NCBI RefSeq assembly: GCF_001424345.1
Contig: NZ_LMPF01000021.1
Location: 106,741 to 170,740, forward strand
Source of the DNA: Burkholderia sp. Leaf177
Lineage (GTDB): Bacteria; Pseudomonadota; Gammaproteobacteria; Burkholderiales; Burkholderiaceae
DNA: 64,000 nucleotides
Direction: 5' to 3'
Shown: in pieces, positions 18,006-26,324 of the stretch
Layout of the letters: each line of letters opens with the position of its first letter
Position numbering within the stretch: the stretch's first letter is position 1
Translations under genes and position numbers: made by a program
The notes under the pieces: model-generated
Database searches by the model: none
What the model was told of the DNA's origin: nothing
What the model saw: the letters and a program-made list of their open reading frames with translations, nothing else

Positions 18006-18795
18006 GAAGAGTCAGAAACGCGCGAACGAGTACGCGTCCATGTTTGCGCCGGGACTCACGGACCCGGCGATCGTCGCGCCGCGAGATGTGGTCGCGGCAC
18101 ATGGCAAGGGCGTGATCCAACGCTACAACGTGTATCGCAACAACGTCACGGTCAGTCTGATCGATGCACTCGCCGCGATCTATCCAGCGGTCCAGCGCAT
18201 TACCGGCATCGAATTTTTCAGGGCGATGGCGCGTTTCCACGTCCGCGAAACGCCGCCTGCTTCTCCGTTGTTGTTCGAGTATGGACGAGACTTCCCGGCG
18301 TTCATCGAAACATACGAGTACGCGCGCGACATGCCGTGGCTCGCGGACACGGCGCGTATCGAGCGTGCGTGGCTCGACGCGTATCACGCGGCCGATGCGG
18401 TCGTGCTTGCAACCGAGGCGCTGGCATCGATTGACCCGGCATTGCTCGCCGATGCGCGTTTCGAAGCGCATCCCGCCACGCGGATTGTTCGCTCGGCTTA
18501 CCCCGCCGTTTCGATCTTCGCGATGAACCGCGCCGACGGCCCCGTTTCCCCGCTTTGTTCGAGCGATTCCGAGGATGCACTCGTCACGCGACCGGATCAG
18601 GCCGTGATCGTCTCGCGCCTTCCGGCGGGCGGCGCGGCTTTCCTGATCCGTCTTCTCGATGGCGCGTCGCTCGGCAACGCAATCGCGGCCGCGTTCGATG
18701 AAGCCCCCGCCTTCGATATCCACGCCAACCTGGCAGGAATGATTTCGGCCGGCGTATTCACCGCCATTCAACCTGGAGACCAACACCATGTCTGA
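17995..18795 (+). CDS. bufC1: DUF2063-family partner of the MNIO enzyme (RiPP recognition subunit)
   Basis: A 266-residue protein with the DUF2063 N-terminal pattern GVIQRYNVYRNNVTVSLIDAL followed by AVQRITGIEFFRAMARFHV and LFEYGRDFPAFIE. This family binds the precursor peptide and presents it to the DUF692 oxidase. The ATG at 17995 is preceded by GGGAGG eight bases upstream, and lies inside the end of bufB1. Its stop overlaps the doxX start by 8 bases. Confidence 0.87.
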   Translation: MRAEKSQKRANEYASMFAPGLTDPAIVAPRDVVAAHGKGVIQRYNVYRNNVTVSLIDALAAIYPAVQRITGIEFFRAMARFHVRETPPASPLLFEYGRDFPAFIETYEYARDMPWLADTARIERAWLDAYHAADAVVLATEALASIDPALLADARFEAHPATRIVRSAYPAVSIFAMNRADGPVSPLCSSDSEDALVTRPDQAVIVSRLPAGGAAFLIRLLDGASLGNAIAAAFDEAPAFDIHANLAGMISAGVFTAIQPGDQHHV

Positions 18796-19291
18796 TCGAC
18801 ACGATGCAACACTTCCCTTCCCCACCACGGTTGTTTCGGCGATTAGCGCGGTCCGGCGGCTGGTCGAGCGGCTCGCGCAACCCTGGCTCGTTCAACTCGT
18901 GCTGCGGCTGGCGCTCGCCGTGCCGTTCTACAAGTCGGGCATTCTCAAGTGGCACGGATTCCTTCAACTCAACGACACCGCCATCGATCTGTTCACCGAA
19001 GAGTTCAAGCTGCATCTCCCCGGCGGTCCATACGCATTTCCTCATCCTGCGGTTTTTGCTTTCCTGTCAGGTTGCGGTGAAGTGATGTTTCCGGTGCTAC
19101 TCGTGCTTGGATTCGGCACGCGCTTCGCCGCACTCGGTTTGATACTGATGACGTGCATCATCGAGTTGACGGTGCCGGAAGGCTGGCCGATCCACCTGAC
19201 ATGGCTCGCCATGGCGCTTGCGATTGCCGCGTGGGGACCGGGCCGGATTTCCATCGATTATCTGCTGGGTGACAAGTCGTTTAGGTCCTGA
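18788..19291 (+). CDS. DoxX family membrane protein of the bufferin operon
   Basis: A 167-residue DoxX-type protein with four predicted helices: LVQLVLRLALAVPFYKSGIL, VFAFLSGCGEVMFPVLLVLG, FAALGLILMTCIIELTV and IHLTWLAMALAIAAWG. The conserved opening RLALAVPFYKSGILKW is present. DoxX homologues are the usual last gene of bufferin-1 operons (sometimes called BufD); the role there is not settled, perhaps redox support for the oxidase. Translation is coupled to bufC1 through an 8-base overlap. Confidence 0.85.
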   Translation: MSDRHDATLPFPTTVVSAISAVRRLVERLAQPWLVQLVLRLALAVPFYKSGILKWHGFLQLNDTAIDLFTEEFKLHLPGGPYAFPHPAVFAFLSGCGEVMFPVLLVLGFGTRFAALGLILMTCIIELTVPEGWPIHLTWLAMALAIAAWGPGRISIDYLLGDKSFRS

Positions 19292-19457
19292 GCACACGCT
19301 TGGGCTCGGGGAAGTCCGCGGCGGCAAGTCTCGCGTCGATTAAAGGAATTCGTTAATCTTGGCGGGACGATCGAAAACCACTCCCCGAAACCCCGAGGTT
19401 TCCAGCGGCGACGATACCAACTCGCCGGAATCCTCCATGCGCCGAGATCCGCCTTCC

Positions 19458-20405
19458 ATGCCGACCGACACGCCAGAACCGCAAGCCGTATGCAATCCCG
19501 TTACCCGCAGCGCGATTTTCATCGTCGCCACGCTCTCGCCCGGCGCTAAAAACGCCGACACCGTGCGCTCGTTGTGCGGCGACGTTGCGGCGCTGGTCCG
19601 TGCGGTCGGCACGCGCGCACCGACGGGCGAACTGTCGTGCGTGGCCGGCTTCGGAGCCGGCGTCTGGGATACGCTTTTCGGCGCGCCGCGACCGGCCAAC
19701 CTGCATCCGTTCCGAGAGTTCGGCGACGGCAACCGCCGCGCTGTCGGCACGCCGGGCGACCTGCTGCTGCACATCCGCGCGGATCACATGGACCTGTGTT
19801 TCGAGCTCGCCTCGCAACTGATGGCGCGTTTGAGCACTGCCGTTTCAGTCGTCGACGAAGTGCACGGTTTCCGTTATTTCGACTTGCGCGACATGGTGGG
19901 TTTCGTCGATGGCACCGAGAACCCGCGAGGCCACGAAGCTTTCGATTTTGTCGTGATCCGCGATCAGGATCGCGATTTTGCCGGCGGTAGTTATGTGATG
20001 GTGCAGAAATACCTGCACGACATGACGGCGTGGGAATCGCTGCCGGTCGAGGCACAGGAGAGGATCATCGGACGAAAGAAATTGTCGGATGTCGAGCTCG
20101 ACGAGTCGGTGAAACCCTCGTCGTCGCACAGCTCGTTGACGACCATCGAAAAGGACGGCCAGGAAGTGAAGATCCTGCGTCACAACATGGCGTTCGGGCG
20201 TCCCGGCGCGGGCGAGTTCGGCACGTATTTCATCGGGTACGCGAGTTCGCCCGAGCCTATCGAGCAAATGCTGGAGAACATGTTTGTCGGCCGTCCGCCT
20301 GGCAACTACGACCGGCTTCTGGACTACAGCCGCGCGGTCACGGGCGGCTTGTTCTTCGTGCCATCGGCTGATCTGCTCGAAGAACTTGCAGACCGCAAGC
20401 CCTGA
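19458..20405 (+). CDS. Dyp-type haem peroxidase (YfeX-like)
   Basis: A cytoplasmic dye-decolourising-type peroxidase of about 315 residues. The hallmark GxxDG motif is VGFVDGTENPRG; further family segments are RADHMDLCFELA, YFDLRDMVG, GGSYVMVQKYLHDM and IGRKKLSDVELDES, and HNMAFGRPGAGEFGTYFIGY with a likely proximal haem region. The frame is open upstream to TTG 19359, adding 33 low-complexity residues; family similarity begins at TPEPQAVCNPVTRSAIF, so ATG 19458 is preferred, though no strong ribosome site marks it. The gene follows doxX after about 170 bases; co-regulation with the bufferin genes is possible. Confidence 0.85.
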   Translation: MPTDTPEPQAVCNPVTRSAIFIVATLSPGAKNADTVRSLCGDVAALVRAVGTRAPTGELSCVAGFGAGVWDTLFGAPRPANLHPFREFGDGNRRAVGTPGDLLLHIRADHMDLCFELASQLMARLSTAVSVVDEVHGFRYFDLRDMVGFVDGTENPRGHEAFDFVVIRDQDRDFAGGSYVMVQKYLHDMTAWESLPVEAQERIIGRKKLSDVELDESVKPSSSHSSLTTIEKDGQEVKILRHNMAFGRPGAGEFGTYFIGYASSPEPIEQMLENMFVGRPPGNYDRLLDYSRAVTGGLFFVPSADLLEELADRKP

Positions 20406-20423
20406 CTTGCGGGCACTGCAAAA

Positions 20424-21116
20424 TCAGGCCGCCCGGCTTGGCCATTGGGCGAGCAATGCAGGCAAGCCGGCCATGTCACGGAAGACGTGCGCCACGCCCA
20501 CCTGGCGAAGCGCTTCCGGCTCGCTATGGCCGTCCTCGCGCGGGCTGTAGCCAAACACCGTGGCGCCCGCGGCCACGCCGGCCGTCGCGCCCGTGACGGT
20601 ATCCTCGACGATCGCGCAACGCGCCGGATCGACGCCCAGCGCCTTGGCCGCGGCCAGATATACATCGGGATATGGTTTGGTGTGCGCCATTTCATGGCCG
20701 CTGAAAACCCGGCCATCGAAGTAATCGATCATGCCTACTTTCGTCAACTGCATCTCGACCTTGAAGCGGTCGGCGCCCGAGGCGACTGCAATGCGGCCAC
20801 CGAATGCGTGGTGCAGCGTTTGAACAGCCGAGAGCGCGCCGTCGATGGCGACCAGTCCGCGTTCGAGCGCCAGGTTGCGCCGTTCGCGAAACTGCACGAG
20901 CCACTCTTCCGTGAGCGGCACGCCGGTACGCGCTTCGATCAGGGGCGCCTCGTCTTTCACGGCCTTGCCAATAAAAATCCGCATCGTTTCCTCGACGCTC
21001 ACATGCCATCCCAGTTCGCCCAGCATTTCGCTGAGGACGCGATTGGTGATGAGTTCGGAATCGACGAGCACGCCGTCGCAGTCAAAGAGGACGGCATCGA
21101 AAGGAAGCTTGGACAT
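20424..21116 (-). CDS. HAD-superfamily phosphatase, beta-phosphoglucomutase-like subfamily
   Basis: A 230-residue HAD hydrolase. The Asp nucleophile motif is LFDCDGVLVDSE (Asp12, Asp14); the later motifs are VASGADRFK, HTKPYPDVYLAAA (Lys) and CAIVEDTVTG (Glu-Asp). A helical cap with IFIGKAVKDEAPLIEART lies between. ATG 21116 starts at the usual MSKLPFDAVLFD; an upstream extension of 15 residues is open but improbable. Substrate is likely a small sugar phosphate or phosphoglycolate-type ester but cannot be assigned. Confidence 0.87.
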   Translation of the reverse strand: MSKLPFDAVLFDCDGVLVDSELITNRVLSEMLGELGWHVSVEETMRIFIGKAVKDEAPLIEARTGVPLTEEWLVQFRERRNLALERGLVAIDGALSAVQTLHHAFGGRIAVASGADRFKVEMQLTKVGMIDYFDGRVFSGHEMAHTKPYPDVYLAAAKALGVDPARCAIVEDTVTGATAGVAAGATVFGYSPREDGHSEPEALRQVGVAHVFRDMAGLPALLAQWPSRAA

Positions 21117-21260
21117 GGGCGATAAAAGTGTGGGTCCGCAGAACGGGCAAGGATACCGCACAGAGCACGCGGCTCGGGCGCAAGGTGTGGCTAGCGGGCG
21201 CTCGCGCCTGCTGGTCGCGGGACTGCTACAATTCCTGTTCTTTTTGCCCGGACGGACGTA

Positions 21261-21917
21261 ATGGGATTCGAACAGCTAGCAAAACTCAGGGATCAGCTTT
21301 CAAAATCGGCTAAGACGAAGGCTCCCGCGCCCGCAGACCGCAACCGGGCGCCCGCTGCCGTTTCGAAAGGGAAACCGGCTGCCGACGCCAGGCCTGATAA
21401 CCGGGCCAAAGTCCGACCCAACCCAAAGTCCGCAAATCCGGCACCGAAGGCTGCGCCCAGGCCGAAACCGCCCGTCAACGCGAAACCCGTCGATCCGGTC
21501 GTGGTGCATATCGGCAGGCTGCAAAAACGCTTCCCTGAAGCATTCCCGAAGAATCCGGCGCCCAAGGTTCCGCTCAAGATCGGCATTTTTGAGGACCTGA
21601 TTCCGCATATCGCCGAGTTGAAGCTGACTCAGCCGGAATTGCGCGATGCAATCAAGGTCTGGTGCCGCGGCAGCCGTTATTGGAGCGCGATGACCGCCGA
21701 CGCCATCCGCGTCGATCTGGCAGGCGCCGAGGCCGGACGTGTATCGCCGGAAGATGCGGTTCGCGCGCAGAAGCTCGAAGAAGCGCGGGTGGCCCGCGTC
21801 GCGGCTAAAGCGCAGACGGCGACTCCGGCGACTCCGGCAACTGCTGCGACTTCGGAATCGCCGGCCGCGCCTGCAGAACCGGCGCAGGCCGCGACTTCCG
21901 AGCCCAACGAATCCTGA
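21261..21917 (+). CDS. proQ: ProQ/FinO-family RNA chaperone
   Basis: A 218-residue RNA-binding protein. An N-terminal basic, Pro/Ala/Lys-rich linker (residues 15-75) leads to the ProQ/FinO domain (about 78-175) with RLQKRFPEAFPKN, PLKIGIFEDL and LRDAIKVWCRGSRYWSAM, the conserved RNA-binding face. The C-terminus is an acidic Ala/Thr/Pro repeat region. In proteobacteria such proteins bind structured sRNAs and 3' UTRs. It ends exactly where the convergent tautomerase gene ends. Confidence 0.9.
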   Translation: MGFEQLAKLRDQLSKSAKTKAPAPADRNRAPAAVSKGKPAADARPDNRAKVRPNPKSANPAPKAAPRPKPPVNAKPVDPVVVHIGRLQKRFPEAFPKNPAPKVPLKIGIFEDLIPHIAELKLTQPELRDAIKVWCRGSRYWSAMTADAIRVDLAGAEAGRVSPEDAVRAQKLEEARVARVAAKAQTATPATPATAATSESPAAPAEPAQAATSEPNES

Positions 21918-22310
21918 TCAATCGGCCGGCGCGTACTGCATTTCGCCGTTCCCGAATGACCAGTTTTCGCGCTGGACATCGATCAGATTGATCCACACGT
22001 CCTCGATCCGCACCCCCGCCCTTTTGTGAATGCCTTCTGCAACCGCTTTGTAGAAGGCCTTTTTCACATCGATCGAACGTCCCGCGTTCCACGTCACCTG
22101 AATGAAAACGATACCCGGCGAATAATCGATGCCCATATATCCTTCCGCGGGATATATGAGTTCGCCCGGCGCGTGGCGCGTGATGATCTGGAACTTGTCG
22201 TTCGCCGGAACGTTCGCGACGGCGAGCATGGATTCGTAAATGACGTCGCTGATGGCTTGAACGCTTTCAGCGGAGGCGTCTTTCGAGACGTTGATTCTGA
22301 CTAACGGCAT
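21918..22310 (-). CDS. Tautomerase superfamily protein
   Basis: A 130-residue tautomerase-fold protein beginning MPLVRINV, so Pro becomes the N-terminal catalytic base after Met removal. Two beta-alpha-beta units are seen (SAESVQAISDVIYESM and IDVKKAFYKAVAEGIHKRAGV), the second followed by DVWINLIDVQRENWSFGNG, the usual late strand. AAGGAG lies 6 bases before the start. Substrate is unknown; relatives are 4-oxalocrotonate tautomerase-like or cis-CaaD-like. Convergent to, and abutting, proQ. Confidence 0.87.
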   Translation of the reverse strand: MPLVRINVSKDASAESVQAISDVIYESMLAVANVPANDKFQIITRHAPGELIYPAEGYMGIDYSPGIVFIQVTWNAGRSIDVKKAFYKAVAEGIHKRAGVRIEDVWINLIDVQRENWSFGNGEMQYAPAD

Positions 22311-22444
22311 ATCGGCTCCTTACGTTTATCGAATGCGTGGTGAAGGCTGTTGCTCGCATGGATTATGCGGCAACTCCAAATTTTCGACAGAAACGGAGAG
22401 CCTTTCAGAAGCCGTCTTGTAGCGCGGTTTAATTCGCGTTCCAA

Positions 22445-22479
22445 CCCGATGTCTCCGATACGCAATCGGAGACATCGGG
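22445..22479 (-). terminator. Perfect 15-bp inverted repeat behind the sorbosone-dehydrogenase-like gene
   Basis: CCCGATGTCTCCGAT (22445-22459) and its exact complement ATCGGAGACATCGGG (22465-22479) around a five-base loop, 10 bases after the stop of the minus-strand gene. There is no T-run, so it may be a 3' stabiliser or factor-dependent terminator rather than a classical intrinsic one. Confidence 0.6.
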
Positions 22480-22489
22480 CACGTCATGC

Positions 22490-23809
22490 CTAACTTCCCG
22501 CTTTCGACACGCGCCAGACGGTGTTGCCGGCATCGTCGGCAATGACCAGCGCGCCGTCGTGATCCTGCGTCATCCCGACCGGCGCACCGTGCAGTTCCTT
22601 CTCATCGGCGGACACGAAGCCTGTGACGACAGGTTGTGGCGTGCCAACAGGTTTGCCGTTCTGGAACGCGACATACGCCACCGCGTAACCGCTCAGCGGC
22701 GAACGATCCCAACTGCCATGCTCGCCGATGAACGCCCCGCCCTTGAATTGCGCCGGAAGGTTGTCGCCCGTGTAGAACAGCAGGCCAAGCGGCGCAACGT
22801 GCGAGCCGATCGCGTAATCAGGCGGGATGGCTTTCGCCACGAGATCCGGACGCTGAGGCTGGACACGCCGGTCTACGTGCTGCCCGTAGTAGCTATACGG
22901 CCATCCATAGAAAGCACCGTCTTTCACTGACGTCAGATAGTCGGGAACGAGATCGGCGCCAATCTCATCGCGCTCGTTCGCGACGGTCCAGAGCTGCCCC
23001 GTTTTCGGCTCCCATTGCAGCCCGGTCGGATTGCGTATGCCGGCTGCAAAAATGCGGCTGGCGCCCGTGGTGATATCGACTTCGAGCACATTTGCGCGGC
23101 GGTATTCCACGTCGAGCCCGTTTTCGCTGGCATTGCTGTTCGAGCCCACGCCAACGTACAGCTTCTTGCCGTCGGGGCTGGCAAGCAACGCCTTGGTCCA
23201 GTGATGGTTCACGCGATCCGGCAAGTCGGTGAGTTCCACGCCGGTCGTGGCGATGGCCGTATCGCCGGATTTGTACGGAAACTTGAGGATGGCGTCGGTA
23301 TCGGTCACGTACAACGTATCGCCGACCAGTTGCATGCCGAACGGCGAATGCAGATGATCGATAAACACATGCTTGTCCCATTCGCCGCTGCCATCGGCGC
23401 GTTTTCTCAGCAGCGTGATGCGGTTGCCGCCCTTCGCTTCCTTGCCCGAACGGCTCTGGACCATGCCGGCAATCAGCTGCTTCGGCGTGGTCACGGGTTC
23501 GGCATCGGGACTGCTCGATTCGGCCACCAGGATGTCGCCGTTGGGAAGTCCATAGACCTGCCGCGGATGTTCGAGCCCGGACGCAATCTTCTCGATCTTC
23601 AGGCCGTCCGCGACCTTCGGTGCCTCGTTGTTTCGCCAGCCGACGTGCTTGGGCACTTGCATTGGCGGGGTGAAGAAATTCTGTGCACTCGGCAACGGCG
23701 GATTGGCGCCGGCCTGATGTGCCGAGTCGTATTGCGCTTTCTCGTCGCAACCGCTGAACAAGGCCGCGACGGACACCGCTATAACGCCGGTCAGGATGGA
23801 TCTATTCAC
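22490..23809 (-). CDS. PQQ-type sugar/sorbosone dehydrogenase-like lipoprotein
   Basis: A 439-residue six-bladed beta-propeller of the glucose/sorbosone dehydrogenase family. A lipoprotein signal (TGVIAVSVAALFSGC) anchors it. Blade motifs include LEHPRQVYGLPNGDILVAES, DHLHSPFGMQL, RVNHHWTKALLASPDGKKLY, GIRNPTGLQWEP, ANERDEIGADLVPDY and FIGEHGSWDRSP, the latter two typical of the family's Ca/PQQ-binding region. The start is GTG 23809, with AAGGAGG seven bases upstream, inside the end of the DUF2231 gene (8-base overlap); the frame's earlier ATG has no such site. Oxidises a sugar or alcohol in the periplasm; substrate unknown. Confidence 0.85.
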   Translation of the reverse strand: MNRSILTGVIAVSVAALFSGCDEKAQYDSAHQAGANPPLPSAQNFFTPPMQVPKHVGWRNNEAPKVADGLKIEKIASGLEHPRQVYGLPNGDILVAESSSPDAEPVTTPKQLIAGMVQSRSGKEAKGGNRITLLRKRADGSGEWDKHVFIDHLHSPFGMQLVGDTLYVTDTDAILKFPYKSGDTAIATTGVELTDLPDRVNHHWTKALLASPDGKKLYVGVGSNSNASENGLDVEYRRANVLEVDITTGASRIFAAGIRNPTGLQWEPKTGQLWTVANERDEIGADLVPDYLTSVKDGAFYGWPYSYYGQHVDRRVQPQRPDLVAKAIPPDYAIGSHVAPLGLLFYTGDNLPAQFKGGAFIGEHGSWDRSPLSGYAVAYVAFQNGKPVGTPQPVVTGFVSADEKELHGAPVGMTQDHDGALVIADDAGNTVWRVSKAGS

Positions 23810-24245
23810 GAGTCGCCTCCTTGAAAGCGAACTTGTCGAACGCGAGCACGACTTGTCCAAAGCTCAGCAACGCAACGGTAATGACTGAAAGAATGACGCT
23901 CAGCGGAACCTGGGCGTACGCATCGCGGCTATGGACGAATGCATTCAGGACTGCCGCGATAATGCCGAGCAGATTCAACCAGAACGCGAGCCGCTCGCGG
24001 TTTTTACCCGCATAGCGATATCCGAACCATACGTGGCCGAGATTGATGAAGCGCGGAATGATCGCGAAAATCAGCCCGACCGTTACGAGCCACGCGGCGC
24101 CTTTTGCCCAGAAAATGTTTTCTGTTATGGCGTAGATAATGTCGAAAATCAGGGTACCGACGAACATTCCGTACGGGATGGGATTGAATAGATCGAAGAG
24201 TGATGTCGCCAGTCTTGACCGATATCTCGGGCTGGTTGAAGTCAT
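23802..24245 (-). CDS. DUF2231-family inner-membrane protein
   Basis: A 147-residue protein with four membrane helices, starting LFDLFNPIPYGMFVGTLIFDIIY, the recognised DUF2231 opening, then WAKGAAWLVTVGLIFAIIPR, LAFWLNLLGIIAAVLNAFVH and VILSVITVALLSFGQVVLAF. Members of this family often sit beside periplasmic PQQ or haem dehydrogenases and may pass electrons into the membrane. Here the coupling is physical: its stop overlaps the dehydrogenase start. Nothing cytochrome-like is nearby. Confidence 0.82.
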   Translation of the reverse strand: MTSTSPRYRSRLATSLFDLFNPIPYGMFVGTLIFDIIYAITENIFWAKGAAWLVTVGLIFAIIPRFINLGHVWFGYRYAGKNRERLAFWLNLLGIIAAVLNAFVHSRDAYAQVPLSVILSVITVALLSFGQVVLAFDKFAFKEATRE

Positions 24246-24645
24246 GGGTTGAGTCCTTTACTGAAGGTAAAGATGCGATAAACGGTGCACCGGTGACAGA
24301 CGATCGAATCCACGGTGCATCGTTTTCCCGGCTCGACCGCTCGGGCATCGCGTCACGCAACCTGAACCCCGTATGGCGTGCAGTCATCAGCGATTAACAC
24401 GCTTTCATCGAAAGGATTTTGCAAGCGTTGGATCCTGAATCATCCGAAGCTCGCGCGCATGTCATGCGAACAGCGTTTTCCAGTTGGACGAGCCTCAAGC
24501 GTGACGCACATCACGTGCCCGAGGCTTTATGTTTTATTTATAAGGCGTCCGGAAAAGCAAAATACAGCCTTACGACTGCATTAGAAAATAACAGTCGATG
24601 GGCTGTATTTGTGGAGATACTACGCAATAAAAGCACGCTGAAGGC
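24246..24645. other. Intergenic region between the DUF2231 gene and dhaL
   Basis: A 400-base gap. Its left part must hold the promoter of the minus-strand DUF2231 operon. Short plus-strand frames at about 24378-24649 lack a credible ribosome site or domain. The right part carries a large nested inverted repeat at 24560-24610. Confidence 0.5.
24560..24610 (-). terminator. Nested inverted repeat at the end of the mtnK-dhaL operon
   Basis: Outer arms AAATACAGCC (24560-24569) and GGCTGTATTT (24601-24610), inner arms CGACTG (24573-24578) and CAGTCG (24592-24597). It lies 36 bases after the dhaL stop on that strand and continues into TTTTGCTTTT, so it probably ends the nine-gene transcript. Confidence 0.55.
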
Positions 24646-25272
24646 TTAACCCTTTGCGCCTTCCCGCAGTGCCTCGAGAAACCTTAAATACGCGGTCGCG
24701 CCCGGATCGGCATGTCCAATGCTGCGTTCCTGCACCCACGCCGCGCGACCCTTTTGCGATTGCAATTCCGCCGTAGCCTCCACCCTTTCCTTCGATGTCG
24801 CGATCATGGCGGCAAGCAACGCAGTGGTATCGCCATCCGTTTTTTCCAGCGTATCAAGACTTGGAACGAGCGCGTCGAGCACGGTCTTATCGCCGACCTG
24901 ACTCTTGCCACGCTCGATAATGCGCCCCGCAACCGCACGCCCGATAACCAACGCCTCCTCTTTGCCGACTGTGTCCTTACCTGCCATCGTCTTCGACGCC
25001 GCCAGCAATCCGCCGCCAATCAGTGCCGCGAACGTCGATGGATTCGCCGTCGAAAATGCCTTGCCCGCGGCGAGCAGCACTTCAGCCACGCTCGCCTCGT
25101 CCGGCAGCGCGGCAAGCGCCTTTACGACCGCCGCCGATCCCGCTTGCACGGTAATGCCGAGATCGCCGTCGCCGAGGGCGGCATCGAGTTCACGAAGCTC
25201 ATCGGCATGAGCGGGCAGCGCGGCGAGCGTACGTGCAAGCAAGGCGCGAAGTTCAATGGAAGAAATACTCAT
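24646..25272 (-). CDS. dhaL: Dihydroxyacetone kinase, DhaL-type nucleotide-binding subunit
   Basis: A 208-residue all-helical DhaL. The Mg-ADP-binding aspartates are in LDAALGDGDLG (Asp30, Asp35, Asp37); STFAALIGGGLLAASKTMAG and GDKTVLDALVPSLDTL are the other conserved segments; SIGHADPGATAYLRFLEAL is the closing motif. ATG 25272 has AAGGAG six bases before it. It forms the phosphoryl-transfer half with DhaK, 10 bases upstream. No DhaM or PTS gene is nearby, so direct ATP use is more likely. It may act on dihydroxyacetone or another short ketose. Confidence 0.88.
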   Translation of the reverse strand: MSISSIELRALLARTLAALPAHADELRELDAALGDGDLGITVQAGSAAVVKALAALPDEASVAEVLLAAGKAFSTANPSTFAALIGGGLLAASKTMAGKDTVGKEEALVIGRAVAGRIIERGKSQVGDKTVLDALVPSLDTLEKTDGDTTALLAAMIATSKERVEATAELQSQKGRAAWVQERSIGHADPGATAYLRFLEALREGAKG

Positions 25273-25282
25273 GACGTCTCCT

Positions 25283-26293
25283 TCAGGCTTGCGACCATTC
25301 GCGAAAGAACGGCGAACGCGCCGGCGCGGCGAGCAGCGCTTCGAGTTCGTCATCGACCAGCATGATCGTTATCGACGCACCCGCCATCTCCAGGCTCGTC
25401 ACATACTCGCCCACGTACGAGCGCGCGATCGTCAAGCCCTGTTCGCCGATGATCGCCGCCGCCCGCCGATACAACAAATACAGCTCTTCGAGCGGCGTGG
25501 CGCCGAGCCCGTTGATCAGCACGGCGACGCGCGAACCTTTGGGCGCATCGAGGTCGGCGAGGATCTCGCCGGTCAAACGCGTGGCAATTTGATCGGCGGT
25601 TTCGAGCGTGCCGCGATGCGTGCCGGGTTCGCCATGAATGCCGATGCCGATCTCCATCTCGCCCTCGGGCAGCGTGAACGTCGGCTTGCCCGCAGCGGGA
25701 AGAATGGTCGGCGAAAGACCCACGCCCATGGTGCGGCACTGGTTGTTCGCCTTGGCTGTGATCCGTGCAACTTCATCGAGCGAATCGCCGCGTTCCGCCG
25801 AAGCTCCCGCGCACTTGAACGCAAATACCATCCCGGCCACGCCGCGGCGGTCCGCACTGCGCGCGCTCGGTGCCGACGCTACGTCGTCGGTCAGCAGCAC
25901 GGTTTTTATATCGATGCCTTCCGGTTCCGCGAGATCCGCCGCGAGGTCGAAGTTGAAGACGTCGCCGCCATAATTGCCGTACACGTAGAGCACGCCGGCG
26001 CCGCCATCGACGGCTTTCGTCGCTTCGAAAATCTGCTCCGACGACGGCGATGAAAACACGTTTCCCACCGCCACGCCGCTGCACAAACCCTCGCCCACGT
26101 AGCCCAGAAAGCCTGGCATATGTCCCGACCCGCCGCCCGTCACAATGCCCACGCGGCCCTGCTTCGGCGCATCGGCGCGCACGAGCGCACGGTTATCGGC
26201 GGTCGCGGATTTGATCCAGCCGGGATGCGCGAGCAAGAGCGCATCGATGACTTCGTCCACGAACTGATCCGGCTGGTTGATGATCTTTTTCAC
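25283..26293 (-). CDS. dhaK: Dihydroxyacetone kinase, DhaK-type substrate-binding subunit
   Basis: A 336-residue DhaK. MKKIINQPDQFVDEVIDALL opens the protein; GGGSGHMPGFLGYVG is the conserved glycine-rich loop; IGIHGEPG contains His220, the residue that binds the keto-substrate covalently in known DhaK; LINGLGATPLEELY and YVTSLEMAGASIT follow. The full length fits. In carbohydrate operons, split DhaK/DhaL pairs can also be tetrulose kinases (LerK/DerK type), so dihydroxyacetone is not certain. Confidence 0.9.
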   Translation of the reverse strand: MKKIINQPDQFVDEVIDALLLAHPGWIKSATADNRALVRADAPKQGRVGIVTGGGSGHMPGFLGYVGEGLCSGVAVGNVFSSPSSEQIFEATKAVDGGAGVLYVYGNYGGDVFNFDLAADLAEPEGIDIKTVLLTDDVASAPSARSADRRGVAGMVFAFKCAGASAERGDSLDEVARITAKANNQCRTMGVGLSPTILPAAGKPTFTLPEGEMEIGIGIHGEPGTHRGTLETADQIATRLTGEILADLDAPKGSRVAVLINGLGATPLEELYLLYRRAAAIIGEQGLTIARSYVGEYVTSLEMAGASITIMLVDDELEALLAAPARSPFFREWSQA

Positions 26294-26324
26294 GTGATGC
26301 TCCTTGAAAGGAAACTGCGATGGC

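Noticed and set aside
24378..24649. Plus-strand frames of 68 and 76 residues in the gap before dhaL
   Set aside because: They overlap in different frames, run through the inverted repeat and lack a start signal.
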